From contig UQZS01000017.1 of the NCBI GenBank assembly GCA_900545625.1, forward strand, positions 1-33,559: a stretch of DNA of 33,559 nucleotides, written 5' to 3'. This document shows positions 7,046 to 15,140 of this stretch, piece after piece. Source of the stretch: an uncultured Oscillospiraceae bacterium. GTDB taxonomy: Bacteria; Bacillota; Clostridia; Oscillospirales; Acutalibacteraceae. The first letter of the stretch is position 1, and every line of letters starts with the position of its first letter. The position numbers were made by a program, and so were the translations under genes. The notes beneath the pieces were generated by a model that ran no database searches, was not told the DNA's origin, and saw only the letters and a program-made list of their open reading frames with translations.

Positions 7046-8036
7046 ATGGTATCTCGGCGAAGGCGAACAAAGCGATGTGGTCATCAGCACACGCATCCGC
7101 TTGGCAAGAAACCTCAAACAGTACCCGTTCCCCGCACGGCTGGATACCAAAAGCCGTCTTGCGGTCAATGAGGTGATCCGAAAGGCGATACCCGCTGCGG
7201 CAAAGCTGCAATACATCGAAATGAAAACGCTTACCCAAGCGCAGATCGTCTCGCTTGCGGAAAAGCACATCATCAGCCCCGAATTCGCCTCCTCTGCGGA
7301 CGGCCGCGCGCTGCTGCTGTCCGAGGATGAAGAGATCAGCATCATGCTCAACGAAGAGGACCACATCCGCTTGCAGGTCATGCTGCCGGGGCTCGCGCTG
7401 GAAAACGCCTATGATACCGCCGACAAGCTGGATACCGCGATCAATGAGCAGGTTGAATTTGCCTTTGATGAACGGCTCGGCTACCTGACGCAGTGCCCGA
7501 CCAATATCGGTACAGGGCTGCGCGCGTCGGTGATGCTGCACCTGCCCGCGCTCACAGCTGCAAACCGCATCGGTGCGCTCGGCTCGACCATCTCGAAGCT
7601 GGGGCTCACCATCCGCGGCGCATACGGCGAGGGTTCGGCGCCCATGGGCGACTTGTATCAGGTCAGCAACCAGGTGACGCTGGGCATCTCCGAAAAGGCG
7701 GCGATCACGAACCTAAAGACCATCGTGCTGCAAATCGCCGCACAGGAACGTGCGGTGCGCGAGGAGATGCTGAAAACGCCCGAAGCACAGGATTCGGTCT
7801 TTCGGGCATACGGCATCCTCAAATCGGCAAGAATACTCAATACAAAAGAATTTATGGAGCTTATCTCCCGCGTGCGGCTTGGCGCAGTCAGCGGACTTCT
7901 GCCAGTAGACGCCAAGGTCGCGAACGAGCTGATGATCGCCATGCAGCCCGCGAACCTCAATGCACGCGCGGGCAAAAATCTCGATGCGCGTGAACGCGAT
8001 GAGCAGCGCGCAAAACTGGTGCGGGAAAGTCTGTAA
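7038..8036 (+). CDS. mcsB: McsB, protein arginine kinase
   Basis: A 332-residue ATP:guanido phosphotransferase that phosphorylates Arg residues of proteins to mark them for ClpC-ClpP and to inactivate CtsR. Seen motifs are STRIRLARN near residue 15, CPTNIGTGLRASVM around residue 153 (catalytic loop), and the ATP-site stretch GAYGEGSAPMGDLYQVSNQ. The C-terminus keeps RDEQRA (residues 320-325), matching the RDXXRA phosphoarginine-binding allosteric motif of the family. It is a little shorter than the Bacillus enzyme (about 360). It overlaps mcsA. Confidence 0.95.
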   Translation: MAKWYLGEGEQSDVVISTRIRLARNLKQYPFPARLDTKSRLAVNEVIRKAIPAAAKLQYIEMKTLTQAQIVSLAEKHIISPEFASSADGRALLLSEDEEISIMLNEEDHIRLQVMLPGLALENAYDTADKLDTAINEQVEFAFDERLGYLTQCPTNIGTGLRASVMLHLPALTAANRIGALGSTISKLGLTIRGAYGEGSAPMGDLYQVSNQVTLGISEKAAITNLKTIVLQIAAQERAVREEMLKTPEAQDSVFRAYGILKSARILNTKEFMELISRVRLGAVSGLLPVDAKVANELMIAMQPANLNARAGKNLDARERDEQRAKLVRESL

Positions 8037-8041
8037 AACGG

Positions 8042-8061
8042 CTTTCCCGATCACGGGAAAG
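8042..8061 (+). other. Perfect hairpin covering the clpC ribosome-binding region
   Basis: CTTTCCCG (8042-8049), loop ATCA and CGGGAAAG (8054-8061) form an uninterrupted 8-base-pair stem in the 37-base gap between mcsB and clpC. The 3' arm includes GAAAG of the likely AAAGGA Shine-Dalgarno, so folding would partly mask it. There is no T-tract, so it is not a terminator. It may tune clpC translation or mark an mRNA processing site. Confidence 0.6.
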
Positions 8062-8073
8062 GACGGATGACAT

Positions 8074-10569
8074 ATGTTTAAATTCACGGGCTTTACGGAA
8101 AAAGCCAACCGCGCTTTAAACAAGGCGGTGCAGGCGGCAGAAAGCATGGGTCACACCTACATCGGCAGCGAGCATCTGCTTTTGGGGCTGCTGTCTGACA
8201 AGACCACGGTGGCAGGCGCCGTGCTTGCCGCACGCCATATCCAATATGACAATATCGAAAATTATATCAAGCAGGCGGTCGGCGTGGGCGTGCCCACTGA
8301 GCTTGTCCCCGACGATTTCACCCCGCGCAGCAAGCGCATCATCGAAACGGCGGTGCAGCTCGCGCGCGGCATGGGGCAGGCGCTTGTCGGTACCGAACAC
8401 GTGCTGCTCGCCATCGTGCGCGAACCAGACTGCATGGCGGCACAGATGCTCGCACAGTCGGGCGTGTCTTTGCAGGAGATCGTGAACGACGTTTCCAAAA
8501 GCGTTATGGGCGGCACAGCCGCACCTGTCAAAAACGGCGAGGAAGCGTCGGACGGCACGACCCTGTCACAGTTCGGCAGAGATCTGACGAAGCTTGCCAA
8601 AGAGGGGAAGATCGACCCCGTTATCGGCAGACAGAAGGAGATCGAGCGGGTTATTCAAATTTTGAGCCGCCGCACGAAAAACAACCCCTGTTTGATCGGC
8701 GAACCCGGCGTCGGCAAGACCGCTATCGCCGAGGGTCTGGCGCTTAAGATCGTATCGGGCGAAGTCCCCGAGATGCTCAAAAATAAGCGGATCATCTCGC
8801 TTGACCTGACCGGCATGGTCGCGGGTACAAAGTACCGCGGCGACTTTGAAGAACGCATCAAGAAGGTCATCGATGAAGTCAAAGCGGCAGATGACATCAT
8901 CCTGTTTATCGACGAGGTGCACACGCTTGTCGGCGCGGGCAGTGCAGAGGGTGCGGTGGATGCCGCCAATATCTTAAAGCCTTCGCTTGCACGCGGTGAG
9001 CTGCAGGTCATCGGTGCCACGACGCTCGAAGAATACCGCAAGAATATCGAAAAGGATGCCGCGCTGGAACGCCGGTTCCAGCCCATCATCGTCGGCGAAC
9101 CGAGCGAAGAAGAGGCAATCGAGATCCTCAAAGGGCTTCGCGATAAATACGAGGCGCACCACAAGGTAAAGATCACGGACGAGGCCATCAACGCCGCGGT
9201 GAAACTCTCTTCGCGCTACATCGGCGACCGTTATCTGCCGGATAAGGCGATCGACCTGATCGACGAAGCGGCGTCGCGTGTAAAATTGCAAACCTTTACA
9301 GCCCCGCCCGAGTTGAAAACGCTCGAAGAACAGAAAAAAGAGATCGAAGCGGAAAAGCAGTCCGCCGTCAATGCGCAGGAATTCGAGCGCGCCGCAGAGC
9401 TTCGCGACCGTGAGAAGCAGATCTCCGCAGAATTGGAAGAAAAACAGGCAGCATGGAAGAAGCAGACGGGCAAGAGCCGCGACGAGGTCGGTGAGGCCGA
9501 GGTCGCGCAGATCGTGGCGTCCTGGACGGGTATCCCCATTACCCAGCTGACCACCGAGGAAAGCGAACGCCTTTTGCATTTGGAGGATGAACTGCACCGC
9601 CGCATCGTCGGGCAGGATGAAGCCGTCAAGGCAGTCTCGCGCGCGATCCGCCGCGGCAGAGTTGGCTTAAAGGATCCGAAGAAACCGGTCGGTTCGTTCA
9701 TCTTCTTAGGGCCTACGGGCGTCGGTAAGACCGAGCTTTGCAAAGCGCTTGCCGCCGCGATGTTCGGCGACGAAAACGCCATGATCCGGCTGGATATGTC
9801 CGAATATATGGAGAAGCACACCGTCTCGCGCCTGGTCGGTTCGCCGCCCGGCTATGTCGGGTATGAGGAAGGCGGCCAGCTGACGGAAAAGGTGCGCAGA
9901 AAGCCGTATTCGGTCATTCTGTTCGATGAGATCGAAAAGGCGCATCCCGATGTGTTCAATATGCTGCTGCAGATCCTCGACGACGGTATCCTGACCGACT
10001 CCCAAGGCCGGCGCGTGGACTTCAAGAACTGCGTGATCATCATGACCTCTAACGTCGGCGCACGGCTCATCACGGATAAGCAGACGGCGTTCGGCTTTGC
10101 CGACAGCAGCGAGACGGGCGAGCGCAACGACGCGAAGATCAAAGAAGCGGTCATGGGCGAGCTTCGCAATACCTTCCGTCCGGAGTTCCTCAACCGTGTG
10201 GATGACATCATTGTGTTCCACCGCCTGACGAAGCCCCAGATCAAAGAGATCGCCACGCGCCTGCTCGGAAACCTGCAAAAGCGCATTGCCACGATGGACA
10301 TTCAGGTCTCGTTCGCGGACGAAGCGGTCGAAAAGATCGCGGACGCGGGCTTCGACGAGGTCTACGGCGCACGTCCTCTGAAACGTGCCATCCAAAGCAG
10401 GATCGAGGATACGCTTTCCGAAGCCATGCTGCGCGGGGATGTGAAAGCACAGCACAGCTACACCTGCCGCGTTGCAGACGACGGCTTTGTGTTCACAGAG
10501 GACGGCGCATCGCCCGAAAAGACGGCGTCGACCGATCCTGCCGGGCCGTCCGAAAAAAATGCGGGATGA
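8074..10569 (+). CDS. clpC: ClpC, AAA+ unfoldase of the Clp protease
   Basis: An 831-residue HSP100 unfoldase that feeds substrates, including arginine-phosphorylated proteins, to ClpP. Order seen: Clp-N double repeat (about 1-145), first AAA+ domain with Walker A GEPGVGKT (209-216) and Walker [12 protein letters not shown], a UVR-type coiled-coil middle region ([15 protein letters not shown]) where McsA/MecA-type adaptors act, a second AAA+ domain with Walker A GPTGVGKT (546-553) and Walker [13 protein letters not shown], and a D2-small domain. TAFGF at about residue 673 is a candidate ClpP-docking loop. The last 20 residues are a low-complexity tail. No terminator lies between its stop and the next promoter. 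Confidence 0.97.
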   Translation: MFKFTGFTEKANRALNKAVQAAESMGHTYIGSEHLLLGLLSDKTTVAGAVLAARHIQYDNIENYIKQAVGVGVPTELVPDDFTPRSKRIIETAVQLARGMGQALVGTEHVLLAIVREPDCMAAQMLAQSGVSLQEIVNDVSKSVMGGTAAPVKNGEEASDGTTLSQFGRDLTKLAKEGKIDPVIGRQKEIERVIQILSRRTKNNPCLIGEPGVGKTAIAEGLALKIVSGEVPEMLKNKRIISLDLTGMVAGTKYRGDFEERIKKVIDEVKAADDIILFIDEVHTLVGAGSAEGAVDAANILKPSLARGELQVIGATTLEEYRKNIEKDAALERRFQPIIVGEPSEEEAIEILKGLRDKYEAHHKVKITDEAINAAVKLSSRYIGDRYLPDKAIDLIDEAASRVKLQTFTAPPELKTLEEQKKEIEAEKQSAVNAQEFERAAELRDREKQISAELEEKQAAWKKQTGKSRDEVGEAEVAQIVASWTGIPITQLTTEESERLLHLEDELHRRIVGQDEAVKAVSRAIRRGRVGLKDPKKPVGSFIFLGPTGVGKTELCKALAAAMFGDENAMIRLDMSEYMEKHTVSRLVGSPPGYVGYEEGGQLTEKVRRKPYSVILFDEIEKAHPDVFNMLLQILDDGILTDSQGRRVDFKNCVIIMTSNVGARLITDKQTAFGFADSSETGERNDAKIKEAVMGELRNTFRPEFLNRVDDIIVFHRLTKPQIKEIATRLLGNLQKRIATMDIQVSFADEAVEKIADAGFDEVYGARPLKRAIQSRIEDTLSEAMLRGDVKAQHSYTCRVADDGFVFTEDGASPEKTASTDPAGPSEKNAG

Positions 10570-10573
10570 CCCC

Positions 10574-10601
10574 TTGACAAACCGGGGATTCTCCTTATAA
10601 T
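10574..10601 (+). promoter_or_regulatory. Near-consensus sigma-A promoter of the SOS lysis unit
   Basis: TTGACA (10574-10579), a 16-base spacer and TATAAT (10596-10601), both perfect hexamers. It begins only 4 bases after the clpC stop codon and drives the phage-like unit. So strong a promoter would need a repressor, which the adjacent LexA box supplies. Confidence 0.9.
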
Positions 10602-10614
10602 AGAATATGCAAAG

Positions 10615-10628
10615 CGAACAAATGTTCG
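10615..10628 (+). promoter_or_regulatory. LexA (SOS/Cheo) box
   Basis: CGAACAAATGTTCG is an exact match to the Gram-positive LexA operator CGAACN4GTTCG, with perfect dyad symmetry in the arms. It starts 13 bases after the -10, about +7 of the expected transcript, where LexA would block initiation or early elongation. This predicts induction of the downstream unit on DNA damage. Confidence 0.92.
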
Positions 10629-10629
10629 T

Positions 10630-10680
10630 AAACGAAATGCAACACCTTGCGCGTTATGCGTATAGGTGTTGTTTTCGTTT
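10630..10680 (+). other. Long 5'-leader hairpin, possible attenuator/terminator
   Basis: An inner stem CAACACCT (10640-10647) pairs with AGGTGTTG (10664-10671). An outer stem AAACGAAA (10630-10637) pairs with TTTCGTTT (10673-10680) across a small internal loop. The 3' side of the inner stem runs into TTTTCGTTT, a moderately T-rich tract. It could end read-through from clpC, since no other terminator is present, but it also lies inside the SOS transcript, so it could act as an attenuator there. Confidence 0.6.
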
Positions 10681-10729
10681 CGGCTAAGGCAAGGGATCGA
10701 CACCTTTGCCGGAAAGAAAGGAGAATCCA

Positions 10730-11155
10730 ATGCCCATTTCCTATGAGACCGAACCCCTCGTGCTCGCCGAGGGCGAATACCTGTATTTGACCGAGGCGCT
10801 CGAACCACTCACCGGAAGCGATGTGCAAAACGGCGCTGCGGCGCGCTTTGTGGTGCGCAGCCGGCAAGAGGTGCTGCGCCAGACCGTACAGTGTGTACTT
10901 GAGCGCGAGCTTTCCGAGGATGAGCGGGCTGTGGCAAGGCTGCTGTTCATCGAGGGCGAAAGCGTGATCGGCACGGCGCGCCGCTGCTCGCTTTCGCGCG
11001 GGCGGGTCTATACGCTCTCGCAGTCTGCGGAACAGAAGCTCAAAATGTATTTAAAATACCCGTTCCTGCTGGATTTCAGCCTTGCGAAGCCCCAAAAGTC
11101 TGTCTCGGAGCTTGTTAAACAGTACGGAGGTGCCGCATGCAGCAAAATATCGTGA
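10730..11155 (+). CDS. Sigma-70 region 4-like HTH protein
   Basis: A 141-residue protein, first gene of the SOS unit. Residues 57-108 (LERELSEDERAVARLLFIEG..., then a GTARRCSLSRGRVYTLSQSA helix-turn-helix) match the pattern of sigma-factor region 4 or phage late regulators of the RinA/ArpU type. The N-terminal 55 residues do not look like sigma region 2, so it is unlikely to be a full sigma factor. I chose ATG 10730 because AAAGGAG lies 6 bases upstream; an in-frame TTG at 10706 has no better site. It overlaps the next gene by 19 bases. Family is inferred from pattern only; it may control this unit or a remote target. Confidence 0.6.
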   Translation: MPISYETEPLVLAEGEYLYLTEALEPLTGSDVQNGAAARFVVRSRQEVLRQTVQCVLERELSEDERAVARLLFIEGESVIGTARRCSLSRGRVYTLSQSAEQKLKMYLKYPFLLDFSLAKPQKSVSELVKQYGGAACSKIS

Positions 11156-12762
11156 CCATTGAAGTTCCCGCGTCGCTGCCCGAACCCGCGCAGGATATTT
11201 CTGTGGGCAATATGTATGAGCACAACGCCACGGCGTTGAAATTTGTGCTCGACGAAGCGCTTGTTTCGGCGGACTATCAGTACTATCTGGAGTTTGTGAC
11301 CGTTTCCGGCGTGTCCCGCACCGAATACCTCACGCCGAGCGAGGCGGGTGAGATCCTGTTTTCTGTCCCGCAGGCGGTCACGTCGCAGATGACTGCGCTG
11401 TGCGTGCTCAATATCGTGCAGGTGTCCGCCGACGGCGTGACCGAACAGCTGATTTGTGCGCAGACCGTGCGGCTGCATTTTTCGCCGCTCGAAAATACGG
11501 AAAAAAGCCTGTGCGCCGATTACGAATTTACGATCAACAGCCTGCTTGCCGCCATAGAGAACGACACGTTCAAGGGGGATAAAGGCGACAAGGGCGACGC
11601 GTATATCCTGACCGACGCGGATAAGACCGAGATCGCTTCACATGTGGATGAGGCGTTCTACGGCCTGCCGTTGCAAAAGCAGGAGACGCTGGGCGGCAGC
11701 GGCAACCTCACGGGCGCGGCAGAGCACGCGGCGGTGCAAAGCCTTGCCGCGTCCCCACAGTCGGCGGCGCTTGAGGGAGTGTCGAGCGTGATGGCCGCGT
11801 TCGGGCAAAACGAGATCGCGTGGCTGTTGGACAGCGCGCAGTATACCCGTTTTATCGTGGCGTCGGGGATATATTCTTCGGTGGAACTGACCCTCAAGCC
11901 CGATACGGAATATGTGTTCGTCAAAGCAAGCAGCGCGCCTGCCGTACAGACTTACGCCTATTTGACGGTCGGCGGGCAGCAGTACTGGTTCTGTCATAAG
12001 GATTATGTCAGCAACAATCTGGCATATTTCACCTTTACCACGCCTCAAAGCGGCGTGTGTACGCTTACGGCAACGTATGTCCATTTTTCACAGCAGGCCT
12101 ATGCCTCCGTGCTTACAGGCGACTGGCTGGGGCTGGGCATTTATGAAAAAGAAAAGTCGCTCGTGCTGCAAACCGCCTTTTCAACGCCCATATACAGGGT
12201 AGACGCCCAATATGCGGACGCCTATGACTTTGTAAGCGGCGCCCTTTGCCGCAGAACCGAAAAACTGCACCTGACGGCGGATATGCTGTCCGACACACAA
12301 GTCGTGCCGCTCACGGCGGGCGAAAAAATCGCCTATCGGTATGTGTTCACGCTGCCGGAGAGCGCCGCAAAAAAGGCGGAAGGCTGTGCGTCGGGGCTTT
12401 GCAGTCTGTTCCCGACTATGGAGGCGGATATCGCCGACGATGCGGCATATGCGCAGTACATCGAGCAGACCGGGCAGACCGAGGGCGTTTGGTTCGGCGG
12501 CGAAGGCGTGTGCGTGGTGAGCGAAACGCCGCCCGAGTCGCTTGCGGCGTCACTTACGGATAACGCCCTTGAGGTGCTGTATGCGGCGGCGGAACGCACC
12601 GAAACGCTTGCCGAGCCGCAGACGCTCGTTTTGCCGACGGACACACGGTCATACATCGTCGAACCGGCGTCGATTTGCGTCGAAATCGCGTACAGCGCAG
12701 ATCTGTCGGCGGTCGTCAACGATTTTGAGGCAAGGCTTCGGACACTGGAGAATAAGATATAA
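11137..12762 (+). CDS. BppU-like phage baseplate / tail-fibre protein with short collagen-like stretch
   Basis: A 541-residue protein starting at ATG 11137 behind ACGGAGG. The N-terminal 135 residues are beta-rich and resemble the BppU-type N-terminal domain of phage baseplate or receptor-binding proteins. There follows GDKGDKGD (residues 147-154), a mini collagen-like triplet run typical of phage fibres, then a long beta-rich region with two short Cys-containing stretches and a C-terminal coiled coil (AVVNDFEARLRTLENKI). No signal peptide. In phages such proteins sit just before the lysis genes, as here. Standing without any tail or baseplate partners is unusual. It could be a cell-surface-binding or fibre remnant; exact role unknown. 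Confidence 0.6.
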   Translation: MQQNIVTIEVPASLPEPAQDISVGNMYEHNATALKFVLDEALVSADYQYYLEFVTVSGVSRTEYLTPSEAGEILFSVPQAVTSQMTALCVLNIVQVSADGVTEQLICAQTVRLHFSPLENTEKSLCADYEFTINSLLAAIENDTFKGDKGDKGDAYILTDADKTEIASHVDEAFYGLPLQKQETLGGSGNLTGAAEHAAVQSLAASPQSAALEGVSSVMAAFGQNEIAWLLDSAQYTRFIVASGIYSSVELTLKPDTEYVFVKASSAPAVQTYAYLTVGGQQYWFCHKDYVSNNLAYFTFTTPQSGVCTLTATYVHFSQQAYASVLTGDWLGLGIYEKEKSLVLQTAFSTPIYRVDAQYADAYDFVSGALCRRTEKLHLTADMLSDTQVVPLTAGEKIAYRYVFTLPESAAKKAEGCASGLCSLFPTMEADIADDAAYAQYIEQTGQTEGVWFGGEGVCVVSETPPESLAASLTDNALEVLYAAAERTETLAEPQTLVLPTDTRSYIVEPASICVEIAYSADLSAVVNDFEARLRTLENKI

Positions 12763-12775
12763 CGGGAGGTAAATT

Positions 12776-13648
12776 ATGGATATTTTATACAAAGGCATTG
12801 ACGTGTCCAAATGGCAGGGCACGATCGATTGGAATAAAGTCAAAAATGCGGGCGTGCAGTTTGCCATGCTGCGCGCGGGCTACGGCCGCTATGAGGGTCA
12901 GGCGGACGAATGCTTTGAAGAGAATTACAAAAACGCGACGGCGGCGGGGCTCTCCGTCGGCGCTTACCACTACAGCTATGCGAAAACCGTGGAACAGGCG
13001 AAGGCGGAGGCGGCTTACTGCAAAAAGCTGATCGCCGGCAAGTCCTTTGCGTTCCCGATCGCCTACGACGTGGAGGACGACGGGCAGGCGGCGCTTTCCA
13101 AAGACGAGATCAGCGCGATCGTAGACGCCTTCTGCTCCGAAATGGAAGCGGCGGGGTACTACGTCTGTGTGTATATGAACCTGTCGTGGCTCAACTCGAA
13201 GCTTACCGACGAAATCTTCAAAAAATACGACATTTGGCTTGCGCATTGGACAAATAGCACAAGCTTTTCGCGCAGCTACGGGATGTGGCAGTACACGTCC
13301 GACGGCAGTGTGAACGGCATTTCGGGCAGGGTCGACCTTGACTACGCTTACAAGAACTACCCGAATATCATGCGTGTCAACGGCCTCAACGGGTTTGCCC
13401 GCGAGGGTGCGTCCGGCTCGGGCGGCAACAGCTTTACCGCACGCATGATGGTGACGCTCGACAATACGCCGCTGTATGCGTCCGCCACGGCAAAAACGCC
13501 GGCGGCGTATAAATCCGGCACGTTTTACCTGTATGACGGCAAGGAAATCAGCGGCCGCTATCGCATTACGAATTCACCCGAGCGCGCAGGCAAGACCCCG
13601 ATCGGTGAAAATGTAACGGGGTATGTCAACAAAGCGGACTTGAGGTGA
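12776..13648 (+). CDS. GH25 lysozyme (phage-type endolysin)
   Basis: A 290-residue glycoside hydrolase family 25 muramidase that cuts peptidoglycan between MurNAc and GlcNAc. It shows GIDVSKWQGTIDW (D9 at the barrel mouth), AYDVEDDG with D98 and E100 as the catalytic DXE, and WLAHW and MWQYTSDG segments typical of the family. The catalytic barrel ends near residue 200; a Gly/Ser linker leads to a C-terminal domain (about 220-290), probably SH3-like and wall-binding. There is no signal peptide, so release needs the holin encoded two genes later. The start at 12776 has CGGGAGG upstream. Confidence 0.93.
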   Translation: MDILYKGIDVSKWQGTIDWNKVKNAGVQFAMLRAGYGRYEGQADECFEENYKNATAAGLSVGAYHYSYAKTVEQAKAEAAYCKKLIAGKSFAFPIAYDVEDDGQAALSKDEISAIVDAFCSEMEAAGYYVCVYMNLSWLNSKLTDEIFKKYDIWLAHWTNSTSFSRSYGMWQYTSDGSVNGISGRVDLDYAYKNYPNIMRVNGLNGFAREGASGSGGNSFTARMMVTLDNTPLYASATAKTPAAYKSGTFYLYDGKEISGRYRITNSPERAGKTPIGENVTGYVNKADLR

Positions 13649-13920
13649 CCGCTTTGGCGGAGCAGGATTTGTATGCGCACAGGATCGCACAACTTGAAGA
13701 AGACGTCAAGCATCTGTATTCTAAAACAAACGGATTCGCGGTCGCCAGCGCTGAAATGAACGCCAAGCTCGACAATGTGCTCGTTACGCTCGGAGAGCTG
13801 AAAGAGAGCATTAAAACGGTGCGCGAGCGCCCGGCACGGCTGTGGGATAAGCTGATCCTTGCCGTGCTTGCGGCGGCGGGCACGGGCTTCGGCACGGCGC
13901 TTTGGCTCGCGGTTCGCTGA
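13645..13920 (+). CDS. XhlA-like (haemolysin) lysis accessory protein
   Basis: An 88-91-residue protein: an amphipathic coiled-coil region (about residues 5-60) followed by one C-terminal membrane span (LILAVLAAAGTGFGTALWLAV). This is the layout of XhlA/Phi29-type haemolysin proteins that work with a holin in phage and PBSX-type lysis. The start is either GTG 13645, overlapping the lysozyme stop, or TTG 13654, which is better placed behind GAGGTGA; I cannot decide between them. It is translationally coupled to the lysozyme. Confidence 0.75.
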   Translation: MTALAEQDLYAHRIAQLEEDVKHLYSKTNGFAVASAEMNAKLDNVLVTLGELKESIKTVRERPARLWDKLILAVLAAAGTGFGTALWLAVR

Positions 13921-13932
13921 AAGGAGAGAAAA

Positions 13933-14268
13933 ATGGAATTTCTGGATTTTATCATGGAGCACGCACTGATTTTAATTCCCGTGCTCAATGTACTCGGCCT
14001 GATCTTCAAAAAAACGGAAAAAGTTCCCGATAAATTCATCCCGCTTATCCTGCTCGGTTTCGGGATCCTGGGCGCTTTCGCGGTGCTCGGCTTTTCTGCC
14101 GACGCGGCGGTGCAGGGTGTTTTGGTCACGGGTGTCGCCGTCTACGGGGAACAGGTCGTCAAGCAGCTCAAAAAGGGCTCGCAAAGCACAGCGGCTGCGA
14201 GCACGGATTCCCCGGCGGATTCGTCTGCCGGCGCCGCTGCCGCGCAAGCCGATACGACAACCGAATAA
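13933..14268 (+). CDS. Phage holin
   Basis: A 111-residue small membrane protein with an AAAGGAG site and ATG at 13933. It has three hydrophobic segments (about residues 10-27, 36-54 and 58-73), then a short basic stretch (KQLKKG) and a flexible Ala/Ser/Asp-rich hydrophilic tail, as in Gram-positive phage holins. It would form membrane lesions that let the GH25 lysozyme reach the wall. The tail is longer and more acidic than most; this may hold the holin back until triggered, but that is inference. Last gene of the unit. Confidence 0.82.
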   Translation: MEFLDFIMEHALILIPVLNVLGLIFKKTEKVPDKFIPLILLGFGILGAFAVLGFSADAAVQGVLVTGVAVYGEQVVKQLKKGSQSTAAASTDSPADSSAGAAAAQADTTTE

Positions 14269-14280
14269 GGCTTCCGACAG

Positions 14281-14321
14281 CCGGCGGGGAGACTGCGGTC
14301 TCTCCGCCGGTTTTGTATTTT
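14281..14321 (+). terminator. Rho-independent terminator after the holin
   Basis: A 13-base-pair stem (CCGGCGGGGAGAC with GTCTCTCCGCCGG, one G-U pair), a TGCG loop and TTTTGTATTTT. It closes the SOS unit 12 bases after the holin stop and insulates it from the polysaccharide operon. Confidence 0.93.
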
Positions 14322-14412
14322 CCGGGGCAATGCATTTTATACCGATTTTGTGAAAAATGCCGAAAATAGACACGAATTTCCAACGCTGATACGGGCAAAT
14401 CAGGGAAAACCA

Positions 14413-14441
14413 TTGACTTTTGACAGTAGGAATAGTACAAT
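14413..14441 (+). promoter_or_regulatory. Promoter of the polysaccharide operon
   Basis: TTGACT (14413-14418), a 17-base spacer and TACAAT (14436-14441). It leaves a leader of about 70 bases before the first gene. The leader holds G-runs and a short bulged stem (CGGT..GCG with CGCACCG, 14466-14500) but no terminator-like structure. No operator was recognised. Confidence 0.6.
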
Positions 14442-14519
14442 AAATCGAATACATTGTTACGACTTTCGGTCTGCGGGGGGCTCTGTCCGTCTGCGCACCG
14501 AACAGGGGGGTCTTTCGTT

Positions 14520-15140
14520 TTGTATTCTTATATCAAGCGTTTTTTGGATATTTGTGCGTCAGCGGCGGCGATCGTTCTGCTGTCTCCTCTGATGCTCGTT
14601 CTGTCGATTTTGATCAAAGCTACCTCTAAGGGGCCCGTGCTGTTTAAGCAGCGGCGCATCGGTAAGGATAAGCGCAACTTTCTCATCTGGAAATTCCGCA
14701 CCATGCGCACGGACGCACCCAAGGATTGTCCGACACATTTGCTTGCCGACCCCAATCGATACATCACCGGTGTGGGGCGGTTTTTGCGAAAAACCAGCTT
14801 GGATGAGCTGCCGCAGATCTTCAATATCTTCGTCGGGCAGATGTCCGTTATCGGTCCGCGCCCGGCGCTTTGGAATCAAGAGGATCTCATCGCCGAACGC
14901 GAAAAATACGGCGCGAACGCCGTGCGTCCGGGGCTTACGGGCTGGGCGCAGATCAACGGCCGCGACGAGCTGCCCATCGATGTGAAAGCGCGGTTGGACG
15001 GCGAATACTGCCAAAATTTCAGCCTGCGTTTCGACCTCAAATGCTTTTTCGGCACGATCCGCAGCGTCCTGCGGCGCGAGGGCGTCGTGGAGGGCGCGGC
15101 GACGCCGGAGCCTGCGAAAAGCGAGGAGGTGCGCTCGTGA
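14520..15140 (+). CDS. Initiating sugar-1-phosphate transferase (small phosphoglycosyl transferase)
   Basis: A 206-residue monotopic phosphoglycosyl transferase of the PglC/WcaJ C-terminal type. It transfers a sugar-1-phosphate from a UDP-sugar to undecaprenyl phosphate to begin the repeat unit. Seen: N-terminal re-entrant hydrophobic helix (about 5-32), GPVLFKQRRIG, KFRTM, the catalytic Asp-Glu pair in TSLDELPQ (D95, E96), VIGPRPAL and RPGLTGWAQINGR. I prefer TTG 14520 (AGGGGGG nine bases upstream), which gives the usual YSYIKRFLDI start; the longer frame from 14454 adds residues with no family look. First gene of the locus. It overlaps the next gene by four bases. Confidence 0.92.
   Translation: MYSYIKRFLDICASAAAIVLLSPLMLVLSILIKATSKGPVLFKQRRIGKDKRNFLIWKFRTMRTDAPKDCPTHLLADPNRYITGVGRFLRKTSLDELPQIFNIFVGQMSVIGPRPALWNQEDLIAEREKYGANAVRPGLTGWAQINGRDELPIDVKARLDGEYCQNFSLRFDLKCFFGTIRSVLRREGVVEGAATPEPAKSEEVRS

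Noticed and set aside
10570..14321. A complete or recently inserted prophage
   Set aside because: No integrase, replication, packaging, head or tail-assembly genes, and no visible direct repeats at the two ends; base use resembles the host.
14442..14519. Riboswitch or attenuator in the polysaccharide leader
   Set aside because: Only a short bulged stem and G-runs are visible; no known riboswitch core and no terminator-like stem with a T-tract.
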